Part shown: positions 1 through 8,151 of the stretch, in pieces
Numbering within the stretch: position 1 is the stretch's first letter
Layout of the letters: every line of letters begins with the position of its first letter
NCBI GenBank assembly: GCA_035762545.1
Contig: DASTOM010000024.1
Location: forward strand, 1 to 64,000
Length of the DNA: 64,000 bases
Source of the DNA: JANQRA01 sp035762545
GTDB lineage: Bacteria; Actinomycetota; Acidimicrobiia; Spongiisociales; ZC4RG35
Reading direction: 5' to 3'
The notes under the pieces: generated by a model
The model's input: the letters and a program-made list of their open reading frames with translations, nothing else
Databases searched by the model: none
What the model was told of the DNA's origin: nothing
Program-made: the position numbers and the translations under genes

Positions 1-332
1 CCGGGCTCGTAGACCGCGATCAGCTCACGCATGATCTGCTCCCGATGTGACGTCTTGGCCCCCGGTGCCTCCAGGTAGCAGATGTAGAGCTTGAACCGGT
101 CGCCGTCGACCCGCTTCAGCCAGCAGTCGGCGGCCGGATGCCGGAACGGGAGCCTCTCCCTGGACAGGTCGTCGGCGTGACCCACGTAGAGTACCCCGAA
201 GCGTTCCGGGTTGGTGTCGGGCTCTGGCTTGTAGAGGATGGCGTAGACGGCGGGTCGCTCGGATGGGGTGAAGCCGGCCAGGATCCTGGGGCCTTCGAAG
301 GCATAGCCGGCCAACGAGCCGAGCCGGATCAT
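1..332 (-). CDS. GIY-YIG-like protein, 3' end beyond the window
   Basis: The reading frame starts at ATG 332 and is still open at base 1, giving about 110 codons. It reads MIRLGSLAGYAFEG, then a VYAILY segment (about residues 29-34) and a VLYVGHADDL segment (about 47-56), which together resemble the paired strands of a GIY-YIG fold. The catalytic Arg and Glu of true GIY-YIG nucleases cannot be assigned, so nuclease activity is not claimed. Its start overlaps the stop of the preceding gene in a TGATG arrangement, so the two are probably translationally coupled. It is the last gene seen in the MoxR/VWA operon. Fold assignment is inference from two short segments. Confidence 0.6.
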   Translation of the reverse strand, partial: MIRLGSLAGYAFEGPRILAGFTPSERPAVYAILYKPEPDTNPERFGVLYVGHADDLSRERLPFRHPAADCWLKRVDGDRFKLYICYLEAPGAKTSHREQIMRELIAVYEP

Positions 333-655
333 CAGAGCTGACCGTCTTCGAGACCGATGCCGTCAGGGATCTCCTCGTACCAGTCCATGGCCTCTTCGTC
401 TCCGTCGGTCTCGACGTTGACTATCGGCCATGCCGGCAGCCCGGCCCGGTCCGCCGCCGCGGCGAACACTTCGATGGCGATCTCCACTGCCTCGTCACTC
501 GTCTCGGCCTCGACCACGATCTGCGCACCGTAGGAATGCGTGCCCATACCGCTCGCCACCCCACCGTGGGCTGCCACGGCGTCGGCGAGCTCGACCACCT
601 CTTCGAGACGGATCTCCCGATCCCCCTCCGCCTGCAATGCAACGGTCCACTTCAT
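332..655 (-). CDS. Conserved small acidic protein of unknown function
   Basis: A 107-residue protein beginning MKWTVALQAEGD. It is acidic, has no membrane segment and no signal peptide. The alternation of a strand (about 1-8), a helix (LEEVVELADAVAAHGG, about 17-32), a strand (GAQIVVEAE, about 43-51), a second helix (SDEAVEIAIEVFAAAADRAG, about 53-72) and a final strand suggests a small ferredoxin-like alpha/beta fold. I do not recognise the family. ATG 655 overlaps the stop of the VWA gene by four bases (ATGA), and the longer frame upstream lies inside that gene, so this start is favoured. The position after MoxR and VWA genes suggests a role with them, but nothing in the protein shows what. 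Confidence 0.7.
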   Translation of the reverse strand: MKWTVALQAEGDREIRLEEVVELADAVAAHGGVASGMGTHSYGAQIVVEAETSDEAVEIAIEVFAAAADRAGLPAWPIVNVETDGDEEAMDWYEEIPDGIGLEDGQL

Positions 656-1815
656 CTCAGCGCCGGGATCCTCTCGGCGATTTCTTCCAAGCCGGCGAGA
701 TCGCGGCCCGACATGACCAGATCGACATACGGCTCGACCACCATCATCCCGAGGGTGGTCGGCCGGTAGTCGATCTCGGCCCCGACATGGGGGTTGACCC
801 AAACGATCTTGTGCGAAAGGAGCGAGAGCTTCTCCATGGCCGTATCGAGCACGGCGGGGTCGCCACGATCCAGACCGTCGGAACAGATGATGACGATCGA
901 CCCCCGAGACATACCCCGACGCCCCCACTGCTTGACGAAGGTGGCGATCGATTCACCGATCCTGGTGCCTCCCTCCCAATCGAAGACGGCTCTCGCCGCC
1001 CGGTCGAGGGCCTCGTCAGGGCGGCGACGCTCCAGGGCCGGCGTGATCCTGGTGAGACGGGTTCCAAAGCAGAACACCTCGACCCGGGTGCTGGCCCGCC
1101 GCGCCGAGTGAGCGAACTGGAGCAGGTGCCGGGAGTACTCGGCCATCGACCCTGACACGTCGAGGATGAGCACCAGTGGTCGCGCCTTCCGCTTCCTCTG
1201 GCGCCAGAACAGCTCCGAGGGCTCACCGTGCTGTCGCATCGTCGCCCGGACGGTACGACGCAGATCGGGGCGGTCGACTGTGTGGGACGGACGGGTCCTC
1301 CTGGTCCGGCGTCGGGGAGGGATGAGGCTCATGCGCTTGATGATGCGACGTAATGCAGCCATCTCCTCGTCGGTGCACATCGGAAAGGATTTGTGGCGCC
1401 ACAGCTCGATGTCCGACGCATTGAGCCCCAGCCTGGCCTCTTCCTCGTCGTGTCCCGGCATCCCCGGTTCGGTTGCCGGGATCTCGATCACGGTGTCGTT
1501 CTCGATCTGGGACCGCTCCCAGGTCTTGCGCACCCGCTCGGGAACCCGCGGGTCGTAGCCGAGGAAGAACCGGCGAAATACCCGGTCGTAGATCCGGATC
1601 TGGTCCCGCTTGGTGATCAGCGTGGTCCTGCCGGCCCAATAGAGATCCAGCAGGTCACCCGGGTTGAGGGCGGCCATCGCAGCCGAATAGGTCAGCAGCT
1701 CCCCGGAGCCGAGGGGCAGGCCTTCGGCCCGAAGCTCGCCACAGAACTCGACGAGCATCTCGACGAAGGCGCCGGCACCGGGGATGTCGGCGGCGGTCGG
1801 CCCATCATCGGGCAT
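652..1815 (-). CDS. VWA-domain CoxE-like protein
   Basis: A 387-residue protein whose C-terminal half is a von Willebrand A domain with an intact MIDAS motif DVSGSMAEYS (about residues 219-228), and later GGTRIG and ICSDGLDRG, the other two metal-site loops. The N-terminal half (about 1-200) is helical and basic. CoxE-type VWA proteins act with a MoxR AAA+ ATPase (CoxD) in maturing molybdenum hydroxylases such as CO dehydrogenase. The MoxR gene lies immediately upstream and overlaps it by 11 bases. The start MPDDGP at 1815 is preferred over one 22 codons upstream because those extra codons lie inside the MoxR gene. The role in metallocofactor insertion is inferred from family and context; no hydroxylase subunit is in view. 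Confidence 0.85.
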   Translation of the reverse strand: MPDDGPTAADIPGAGAFVEMLVEFCGELRAEGLPLGSGELLTYSAAMAALNPGDLLDLYWAGRTTLITKRDQIRIYDRVFRRFFLGYDPRVPERVRKTWERSQIENDTVIEIPATEPGMPGHDEEEARLGLNASDIELWRHKSFPMCTDEEMAALRRIIKRMSLIPPRRRTRRTRPSHTVDRPDLRRTVRATMRQHGEPSELFWRQRKRKARPLVLILDVSGSMAEYSRHLLQFAHSARRASTRVEVFCFGTRLTRITPALERRRPDEALDRAARAVFDWEGGTRIGESIATFVKQWGRRGMSRGSIVIICSDGLDRGDPAVLDTAMEKLSLLSHKIVWVNPHVGAEIDYRPTTLGMMVVEPYVDLVMSGRDLAGLEEIAERIPALR

Positions 1816-2698
1816 CGGGCACGAGCTCCTCGAGATGGTCGAGGACGGACTCGAGGTCGTCACGCTCCTTGACCACCGCACCGAGGGTGTCCCGGACTGT
1901 CGCCCGATCGAGATCCGTCGCTCCGATCACGTCCAGGGTCGCCACCCAGTCCAGGGTCTCGGCGACGCCGGGGGGCTTGTCGAGGTCGAGGCCACGAAGG
2001 CGATTGACCGCGTCCACGACCTTTCGGGCGATTGTCTCCGTTGCCTCCCGGTTACGGGCGAGGACGATCTCGACTTCCCGGTCCGGCTCCGGGTACGCAA
2101 CCCAGTGGTATAGACACCGTCGTTTGAGGGCGTCGTGTAGCTCCCGGGTGCGATTCGAGGTGAGGATGACCAGCGGTCTGGTGTCGGCGACGATCGTCCC
2201 GATCTCGGGGATCGTCACCTGGAAGTCGGAGAGCAGCTCGAGGAGGAACGCCTCGAACTCGTCATCGGCACGGTCGATCTCATCGATCAACAGCACTGCC
2301 CGGTCACCGGCCCGCACCGCGGTCAGGAGTGGCCGTTCCAGGAGGAACTTGGGGCCGAAGAGCTGGTCGACCTGGTCGTCGGTAGCCAGCTGCTGTTCGG
2401 AGAGGGCCCGGATCTGGAGCATCTGCCGTGCGTAGTCCCACTCGTAGAGGGCCTGATTGGTGTCGATGCCCTCGTAGCACTGGAGACGAATCAGGTCTCG
2501 ACCGAACACCTGGGCCAGAGCCTTGGCCAACTCGGTCTTACCCACTCCCACCTCGCCTTCGAGGAGGAGGGGGCGACCCAGGGTCATCGCCACGTACACG
2601 GCGGTCGCCAACCCCCGATCAGCGAGGTACCCGCTACCGGCGAGTCGATCGGTGAGTTCGGCGACACCCGCCGGAGCCGAGTCTGCTGGGTCGCTCAG
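1805..2698 (-). CDS. MoxR-family AAA+ ATPase (CoxD-like), CTG start proposed
   Basis: About 297 residues. Walker A GEVGVGKTE (about 48-56), Walker B VLLIDEIDRAD and the sensor segment LTSNRTREL are all present, as is the MoxR-typical opening GYLADRGLATAVYVAMTL. That opening is encoded upstream of the first usable TTG (2611), and no ATG, GTG or TTG lies between TTG 2611 and the in-frame stop of the previous gene. A CTG directly after that stop (2698) has a good ribosome-binding site, GGTGAGG, eight bases upstream, so I propose CTG as the start. MoxR proteins remodel partner complexes together with VWA proteins, and the CoxE-like gene follows immediately. The function is secure at family level; the start codon is inference. 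Confidence 0.85.
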   Translation of the reverse strand: MSDPADSAPAGVAELTDRLAGSGYLADRGLATAVYVAMTLGRPLLLEGEVGVGKTELAKALAQVFGRDLIRLQCYEGIDTNQALYEWDYARQMLQIRALSEQQLATDDQVDQLFGPKFLLERPLLTAVRAGDRAVLLIDEIDRADDEFEAFLLELLSDFQVTIPEIGTIVADTRPLVILTSNRTRELHDALKRRCLYHWVAYPEPDREVEIVLARNREATETIARKVVDAVNRLRGLDLDKPPGVAETLDWVATLDVIGATDLDRATVRDTLGAVVKERDDLESVLDHLEELVPDAR

Positions 2699-2950
2699 CT
2701 AGGCGTCCTCACCGAGTACGAGATCGCGTATCGACCCGCCCGAATCGACGAGTTTGCCTTCACGAGCGAGTTGCGCCTTCCATGCCGCGCCGATGTCGGT
2801 GCCCTCCTCGGCGTAGCCGTCGAAGCTGACGCCCTTCATGTTGCGACAGGGTTTGGTCGGGCTGCAGTCCTCGTCGAGATCGAAATGATCGTGGTTCACC
2901 ATCCAGACGGACTGGAGCACATCGCCTGAGGTCTCGTCTCGCGCAGTCAT
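2699..2950 (-). CDS. Small hypothetical protein, first gene of the MoxR operon
   Basis: An 83-residue acidic protein starting MTARDETSGDVLQ. ATG 2950 is preceded by GGGAGGA at a normal distance, and the frame further upstream is not credible. The middle holds the segment VNHDHFDLDEDCSPTKPC, rich in His, Asp and two Cys five residues apart, which could bind a metal. There is no membrane segment. The stop TAG directly abuts the proposed CTG start of the MoxR gene, and the MoxR ribosome-binding site lies inside this gene, so translation of the two is likely coupled. I do not recognise the family. Confidence 0.7.
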   Translation of the reverse strand: MTARDETSGDVLQSVWMVNHDHFDLDEDCSPTKPCRNMKGVSFDGYAEEGTDIGAAWKAQLAREGKLVDSGGSIRDLVLGEDA

Positions 2951-3002
2951 GTGGGTCCTCCCTGGATGTCTCGGTGCAGACTCATTGTAATGGCGCTGGC
3001 GA

Positions 3003-3905
3003 TCAGGCCCTAGAGGCGGCGATCGCCTCGGCGACGATGGCGACGGCCACCTCGCCAGGACTGTCGGCACCGATGTCGAGACCGGCGGGGCCGTGAACTC
3101 GCTCCAGGTCGGTGACTCCTCGATAGGCGAGCCAGTCGGCGCGATCGGCCTGCATCTTCCTGCTGCCTACCGACCCTATGTAGCCACAGCTGCCTTGGAG
3201 GGCGGCCTGAAGCCCTGCGCCGGCCAGTTCGAGGTCATGGGCGGCGACCACCACCTTGTCCTGACCGGAGAGGGGTGCGATCAACCCCGAGGCGGTGTCC
3301 CGACTGGCAGTCACCTCGGCGCTCCAGCCCACCAGGGGGGCCAACGAGACCAGTGCGTCGACAATGGGCCCGGCGCCGACGATCACGAGTCGAGGGACCG
3401 CATCGAAGACCGAGACCACACGGGTGTCGGTCATGAGCGACCCCGATGGATGGTGGTCGAAGAACTCCCGGGCTTCATCGTCGACATCTCCGACGTTCCT
3501 CGCATCGAAGACTCGCGACCCGACGATCTCACCTCCCTCGAGATCGACGACGAGGGCAAACCGATCCCGTTCCGTGGCCTTGGCCCAGAGCTCCGCCGGC
3601 AGGGTCTCCGCAGGTGCCATCAGCACCTGGGCCCACCCGGCACCGGGAAGCTCTGCGATCAGTGCGTCGGTCTGCGTGACCTCGAGATCCACGAGTCTCC
3701 CGGTGCTCATGCGCCCGGCGAGCTCGCTCAACTTCCCGTCGAGGGCGCCACCGAGGAGCGAACCGATCTTCCCGCCACCCGGCGTGAACACGACCGCCTC
3801 CGACCAATCCTCGACCGGTAGACCCTCCGAGCCGACGAGCCATGCCACATCGGCCCTGGTTCCGGCTTGCAGACACGCTGAGACCGTGATGGCGATGTCG
3901 TACAC
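3003..3905 (-). CDS. XdhC/CoxI-family protein, full length
   Basis: A 300-residue protein with the two-domain layout of XdhC: an N-terminal XdhC/CoxI domain (to about residue 120, including FTPGGGKIGSLLGGALDGKL) and a C-terminal Rossmann-like domain (PRLVIVGAGPIVDAL, about 172-186, then CGYIGSVGSRKM and GLDIGADSPGEVAVAI). XdhC proteins bind molybdenum cofactor, protect it and help insert it into molybdenum hydroxylases. The GTG start at 3905 is chosen because TAGAGT lies exactly 7 nt upstream, giving a leaderless mRNA. It is divergent from a second, split XdhC pair. Overall divergence from the split pair suggests distinct partners rather than recent duplication. Confidence 0.8.
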   Translation of the reverse strand: MYDIAITVSACLQAGTRADVAWLVGSEGLPVEDWSEAVVFTPGGGKIGSLLGGALDGKLSELAGRMSTGRLVDLEVTQTDALIAELPGAGWAQVLMAPAETLPAELWAKATERDRFALVVDLEGGEIVGSRVFDARNVGDVDDEAREFFDHHPSGSLMTDTRVVSVFDAVPRLVIVGAGPIVDALVSLAPLVGWSAEVTASRDTASGLIAPLSGQDKVVVAAHDLELAGAGLQAALQGSCGYIGSVGSRKMQADRADWLAYRGVTDLERVHGPAGLDIGADSPGEVAVAIVAEAIAASRA

Positions 3906-3912
3906 GGCGCAG

Positions 3913-3938
3913 ACTCTAAGGCTGAACGTGGCTAGCGT
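3913..3938. promoter_or_regulatory. Divergent pair of leaderless promoters between two XdhC genes
   Basis: On the minus strand TAGAGT (3918 to 3913) ends 7 nt before GTG 3905. On the plus strand TAGCGT (3933-3938) ends 7 nt before ATG 3946. Both fit the actinobacterial TAnnnT -10 consensus placed for transcription to begin at the first base of the start codon. No clear -35 was seen for either. The plus-strand match decides between ATG 3940 and ATG 3946 as the start of the downstream gene. Confidence 0.55.
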
Positions 3939-3945
3939 GATGGGC

Positions 3946-4254
3946 ATGAGAAGCCAGCTCGCCCTTCGCAACAAATGGAAGGAAGAGGGCAAAGACGTCG
4001 CGGTGGCCACGGTGATCAGAGTCCACGGCAGCGCCCCCCGACCTGAGGGCTCCAAGTTCCTGGTCTCCTCGGCCGGCGACATGGAGGGATCGGTGAGTGG
4101 AGGTTGTGTCGAAAACGACGTCTACCTTCACGCCCGGGAGGTGATCGAGACCGGCAAGCCGAAGACCGTCACCTACGGAATCGCCGACGAGGACGCATTC
4201 GAAGTCGGGATGTCATGCGGCGGGACCATCGACGTCTTCATCGAGCCCTGGTAG
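3946..4254 (+). CDS. XdhC/CoxI N-terminal domain protein (split XdhC, part 1)
   Basis: A 102-residue protein starting MRSQLALRNKWKEEGKD and matching only the first domain of XdhC: ATVIRVHGSAPRPEGSK, then GSVSGGCVENDVY (about 48-60) and the conserved end FEVGMSCGGTIDVFIEP. The Cys of the MSCGG motif is retained. The gene stops four bases before the GTG of the next gene, which carries the second XdhC domain, so the pair works as a split XdhC. This arrangement is known for CoxI/CoxF-type accessory proteins of CO dehydrogenase. It probably handles molybdenum cofactor for a hydroxylase encoded elsewhere. Confidence 0.8.
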   Translation: MRSQLALRNKWKEEGKDVAVATVIRVHGSAPRPEGSKFLVSSAGDMEGSVSGGCVENDVYLHAREVIETGKPKTVTYGIADEDAFEVGMSCGGTIDVFIEPW

Positions 4255-4258
4255 GGAC

Positions 4259-5032
4259 GTGACCGACGTCAACGAGGCGATCCAGTCTCTGCTCGACGCA
4301 GAGGTCTTCGGGTCGGTCGTCACGTTCACCGAAGGTCCCAACACCGGTGACAAGGCGGTCCTCAATGCCGACGGCGAAGTTCTCGCAGGAGCGCTGCCGG
4401 ACGATGCGGCAGGTGACATCACCGAGGACGCCATCACCCTCATGGGCCACGAACAGCATCGGAGCCTCGACTACGGCTCCCACTCCGTCTTCATCGAGAC
4501 CCTGGCACCACCGCCGGACCTCCTGATATTCGGTGCGGTTCACATCGGTCAGGCTCTGGCGGCGTTCGGGTCCCAGATGGGCTACCGCGTGACGGTCGTC
4601 GACTCCAGGGCACCTTTCGTGACCGAGGACCGGTTTCCGACCGCCGACAAGCTCCTCGTGGGTTGGCCCCGTGACCTCATGGACCAACTCACCTTCGATC
4701 GCCGCACCTGGGTGGTGGTCCTCTCCCACGATCCCCGTCACGAGACACCACCTCTGGAGGCGGCGCTGAAAGCAGACACCCGTTACATCGGGGCGATGGG
4801 CAGCAGACGCACCCACGACCTCCGGGTGGAGCGACTCACCGCGCTCGGATTCGGAGACGACGAGATCGCCCGAATCCACTCCCCGGTCGGTCTCGACATA
4901 GGCGCTGAAACGCCCCAGGAGGTCGCCGTGTCGATCCTGGCCGAGATGACGATGGTCCGCTACGGCGCGGGCAGCGGGATCTCCCTCAAAGGTGTGGACG
5001 GTCGCGTCCACAAGCAGCGAGGCGACACCTAA
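4259..5032 (+). CDS. XdhC C-terminal Rossmann-domain protein (split XdhC, part 2)
   Basis: A 257-residue protein. The first 85 residues resemble a degenerate XdhC N-terminal extension, and the rest is the XdhC_C Rossmann domain: LLIFGAVHIGQALAAF (about 90-105) with a following YRVTVVDSR, then YIGAMGSRRTHDLR and GLDIGAETPQEVAVSILAEM. The GTG start at 4259 follows the preceding gene after four bases, with the sequence TAGGGA just upstream. Together with the upstream protein it reconstitutes the XdhC fold. The second protein shares the GSRR and GLDIGA blocks with the full-length XdhC at 3003-3905. Downstream there is no hydroxylase; the next gene is an unrelated regulator. Confidence 0.8.
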   Translation: MTDVNEAIQSLLDAEVFGSVVTFTEGPNTGDKAVLNADGEVLAGALPDDAAGDITEDAITLMGHEQHRSLDYGSHSVFIETLAPPPDLLIFGAVHIGQALAAFGSQMGYRVTVVDSRAPFVTEDRFPTADKLLVGWPRDLMDQLTFDRRTWVVVLSHDPRHETPPLEAALKADTRYIGAMGSRRTHDLRVERLTALGFGDDEIARIHSPVGLDIGAETPQEVAVSILAEMTMVRYGAGSGISLKGVDGRVHKQRGDT

Positions 5033-5095
5033 ACCTCTGCCGCGACAAGGGGGGAGCTCTTCAGAAGCCGCCTCCCAACCCCTACCCTGCGTGCC

Positions 5096-7660
5096 ATGCT
5101 CCTGGAGCGGGACGGACTACTCGCCGAACTCGGTCGGCACCTCGCTGAAGCCGGGAAGGGGAACGGCTCGATGGTGCTCATCGCCGGTGAGGCCGGTGCC
5201 GGCAAGACCAGCCTGGTGAAGGCGTTCGCGGCCTCATTGGACGACCGAACACTGGTGGTCCAGGGCGCCTGCGACCCGCTGACCACACCCCGACCCCTCG
5301 GTCCGCTGCACGACTTCGCCGCTGACCCAGACTCCGGACTGGCGGACATCGCTACCGACGACATGAGCCCATTCGAGATGTTCGAGATGGTGCTCGAACG
5401 CCTGAGGCACTCGATTCGCCCCATAGTCATGATCATCGAAGACATCCATTGGGCCGACGGCGCGACGCTCGACTTTCTTCGCTTCGTGGGCCGGCGTGCG
5501 GTCGACACGAATGCGGTCATCTTGTGCACCTACCGGGATGATGAGGTCGGGCCCGACCACCCCCTGCGACCCGTCCTCGGCCAGTTGATCCCCCTCGGAT
5601 CCACGTATCGAATCTCTGTTCCGGCCCTCACCGTCGATGCAGTGCGTCAGCTTGCCGGCGAACGCAGCGTCGATCCGGCCGAGTTGTTCCGCTTGACGGA
5701 CGGGAACGCCTTCTTCGTCACCGAGGTTCTTGCCAGCGGAGAGTCTCTCCCGGCCACGGTCCAGGAAGCGGTCGTCGCCCGGGTCGCGCGATTGGACGAG
5801 GCCCCGCGGCGAGTGGTGGAGGCAGTTTCGACCGCGCCTCGCTCTCTCGAAGTGGACCATGCCCTGGCGCTTGTCGGCGGGTCTCATGCCGACGTCGATG
5901 CTGCGCTCGCGGCCGGCGTCCTCATCGGTGACGGCCACACCCTGCGCTTTCGTCATGAACTAGCCCGGTCGGCGGTGGAGTACTCCATGCCGCCGGCGCG
6001 ACGTCTCAGCATGCATCGCCGGATGCTCGGGCTCCTCGCCGAGGATCAGGGCCCGGACCTGGCACGTTTGGCCCACCACGCGGTTCAGGCGAACGACGTC
6101 GAACTGATCCTCGAATACGCACCTCTCGCTGCAGAGCAGGCGGCGAAACAGGGGGCGCACCGCCAAGCCATCGCCTTCTACGAGGCGGTAATCGACCGGG
6201 AGGAGCTTCAGGAACCCGGAGTGGTGGCCGACCTGAGGGTCGCCCTTGCGACAGAGCATTTGATCGTCGATCAAACCGACGTTGCCTTGGCCGTGATCGA
6301 ACCGGCCATCAGCCATCTGTCCGCCCAGAATCGATCTCGGGAACTGGGCCTCGCCCTGATCACGCAGTCGGCAGCATTGTGGCGCCTCAATCGAACAGAA
6401 GAAGGCGACCGGGCGCTCGCGGAGGCAGCCACTCTGCTCGAGCGCAAGGGACCCAAAGACGTCTTGGCCCGAGTCCTCTACCGCCAGGCCTACAACAAGA
6501 TGTTGGCCAGGCGGGGTACCGAGGGCAGAGCCCGCCTCGCTGCCGCATATCAGGCCGTGGAGGGAAGTCCTCCTCCTGATCTGGCATGGTCGATGTCAAT
6601 GGTGGACGGCTGTCTCGACGTGGTCGTCGGTGACGCCGCCACCGGTATCGAGAAACTGATCCAAAGCGAACGAACTGCCAGCTCGCCCAATCAGACCGCC
6701 CTCGCACAATCCATGGCCGGCTCTGGCGGCGGCGAAGCTCGACTCTATGAAGCCGCCCTGGCCGCCCTCGATCGGTCAGTCGAGTTTGGCCTTCGTCACG
6801 ACGAGGACTACTCGGTGGCCTACAGCCGTTCGTGGCAGGCGCGGATCGCCCACGAGCAGGGCCGGTGGGACGAGGCAGTCGGCTACGCCGAGATGGTCGG
6901 GAATACGGTACGTCACGACCAGGGCATCGCGTATCTCACGGCGATGAGTGCCCTGGGCCGGGTGCGGGTCCGTCGTGGCGACCCGGCAGGTATCCAGCTC
7001 CTGGAGGAGATGGTCGAAATCGGTCGGCCTCACGAGCTGCAGCACGTGTGGAACGCCATTTGCGGACGGGCAGAGCACTTCTGGCTCACTCAGAGATCCG
7101 AGCGCGGTCTCGCGCTGCTCGCCGAGGCCTACGAGAGAGCACTGGGCACCGAGAGTGCATGGGCCCGAGGTGAGATCGGGTTCTGGATGTGGCGCACTGG
7201 CCAAATCGACGGCCCACCTGCCGGCGCCGCCGAGCCCTTCGCATCGCAGATGGCAGGCGACTGGCAACGGGCAGCAGATCTCTGGCGTGAGATCGGGTGT
7301 CCCTATGAGGTTGCCCTGGCCCTGACCGATGGTGACACCGACTCGATGCTGGAGGCCCTGCGGATCTTCGACGAGCTCGGCGCCAGACCGATGTCCGATC
7401 GGGTGAAGCGGCAACTGCGTGAGAAAGGGGTCGACTCGATCCCGAGGGGCCCCAGCCAGGCCACGCGCTCCAACCCCGCCGGGCTCACCAACCGCCAACT
7501 CGAGGTGCTCGCGCTCATGACAGAAGGGCTGAGCAACGGGGAGATCGCCAACCGCCTGTTCCTTTCGAAAAAGACGGTCGAACACCATGTGTCAGCGATC
7601 TACTCCAAGCTGGGTGTCACGACTCGGGCCAGAGCGATCGCGGCAGCCTCAGACTTCTAG
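5096..7660 (+). CDS. Large ATP-binding LuxR-family (LAL/MalT-like) regulator
   Basis: An 854-residue transcription regulator. An N-terminal AAA/STAND-type ATPase has Walker A GEAGAGKTS (31-39) and Walker B VMIIEDIHWAD (111-121). A long central helical region (about 330-760) looks like TPR-type repeats. The C-terminal LuxR helix-turn-helix (about 790-850) is complete: LTNRQLEVLALMTEGLSNGE followed by IANRLFLSKKTVEHHVSAIY. Such proteins switch on ligand or partner binding and activate nearby or distant genes; the inducer cannot be read from the sequence. TACCCT lies exactly 7 nt before ATG 5096, indicating a leaderless mRNA. The gene stands alone between the XdhC pair and a DUF4242 gene. Confidence 0.9.
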   Translation: MLLERDGLLAELGRHLAEAGKGNGSMVLIAGEAGAGKTSLVKAFAASLDDRTLVVQGACDPLTTPRPLGPLHDFAADPDSGLADIATDDMSPFEMFEMVLERLRHSIRPIVMIIEDIHWADGATLDFLRFVGRRAVDTNAVILCTYRDDEVGPDHPLRPVLGQLIPLGSTYRISVPALTVDAVRQLAGERSVDPAELFRLTDGNAFFVTEVLASGESLPATVQEAVVARVARLDEAPRRVVEAVSTAPRSLEVDHALALVGGSHADVDAALAAGVLIGDGHTLRFRHELARSAVEYSMPPARRLSMHRRMLGLLAEDQGPDLARLAHHAVQANDVELILEYAPLAAEQAAKQGAHRQAIAFYEAVIDREELQEPGVVADLRVALATEHLIVDQTDVALAVIEPAISHLSAQNRSRELGLALITQSAALWRLNRTEEGDRALAEAATLLERKGPKDVLARVLYRQAYNKMLARRGTEGRARLAAAYQAVEGSPPPDLAWSMSMVDGCLDVVVGDAATGIEKLIQSERTASSPNQTALAQSMAGSGGGEARLYEAALAALDRSVEFGLRHDEDYSVAYSRSWQARIAHEQGRWDEAVGYAEMVGNTVRHDQGIAYLTAMSALGRVRVRRGDPAGIQLLEEMVEIGRPHELQHVWNAICGRAEHFWLTQRSERGLALLAEAYERALGTESAWARGEIGFWMWRTGQIDGPPAGAAEPFASQMAGDWQRAADLWREIGCPYEVALALTDGDTDSMLEALRIFDELGARPMSDRVKRQLREKGVDSIPRGPSQATRSNPAGLTNRQLEVLALMTEGLSNGEIANRLFLSKKTVEHHVSAIYSKLGVTTRARAIAAASDF

Positions 7661-7767
7661 GGGTCGGCGGTCTCCGAAATAAGGGAGGCGCCCGATGACT
7701 CTTCGAGTGCCGACCCATACCTTCGCAGTCGTACCGGAAGTGCCGGTCGAGCAAAGGAGAGATTGAG

Positions 7768-8052
7768 ATGCCCCGCTACATGGTCGAGAGGACATTCCCC
7801 ACCGGGTTGGAGATTCCGAGCACGGTCGATGGCTTGAAGGCCTGTCTCGGTGTGGTCGACAACAACGCCTCGGAGCAGGTCACCTGGGTCCAGTCGTTCG
7901 TCACGGACGACCACCAGAAGACCTTCTGCGTGTACGACGGGCCATCGCCAGAGGCGATCCGTCGGGCCGCCGGGCTCAACAGCCTCCCCATCGACAAGAT
8001 CTCGGAGATAAGCGTCCTCGACCCATATTTCTATGTGGGCGCGGCCAACTGA
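7768..8052 (+). CDS. DUF4242 (nickel-binding-like) small protein
   Basis: A 94-residue protein starting MPRYMVERTFPTGLEIP, with the DUF4242 layout: a strand opening, then VTWVQSFVTDDHQKTFCVYD (about 45-64) and the ending SPEAIRRAAGLNSLPIDKIS plus a final strand. This ferredoxin-like dimeric family is widespread in Actinomycetota and is annotated as nickel-binding in some databases; its role is unsettled. ATG 7768 has the ribosome-binding site AAAGGAG at a good distance, so this gene is leadered, unlike many neighbours. A strong hairpin terminator follows at 8080-8113. The 107 bases before it hold TACCTT about 45 nt upstream, a possible -10 box. Confidence 0.75.
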   Translation: MPRYMVERTFPTGLEIPSTVDGLKACLGVVDNNASEQVTWVQSFVTDDHQKTFCVYDGPSPEAIRRAAGLNSLPIDKISEISVLDPYFYVGAAN

Positions 8053-8079
8053 GCCGAGGTGGGCGGATAGACAGGGAAA

Positions 8080-8113
8080 GCGAGAAGGTCAGGCGGCCGC
8101 CTGGCCTTCTCGC
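8080..8113. terminator. Perfect-stem hairpin after the DUF4242 gene
   Basis: The arms GCGAGAAGG and CCTTCTCGC enclose a second inverted repeat, CAGGCGG/CCGCCTG, giving a 34-base hairpin with one T/G mismatch. No T-run follows, as is usual for hairpin terminators in GC-rich Actinomycetota. It separates the DUF4242 gene from the LCP gene. Confidence 0.7.
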
Positions 8114-8151
8114 ATGCGGAACCGAGCGCGTCGTCAGGTCGTTGACTATCA

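Noticed and set aside
2611..2613. TTG 2611 as the MoxR start
   Set aside because: It would remove about 29 residues that match the family N-terminus and has no ribosome-binding site.
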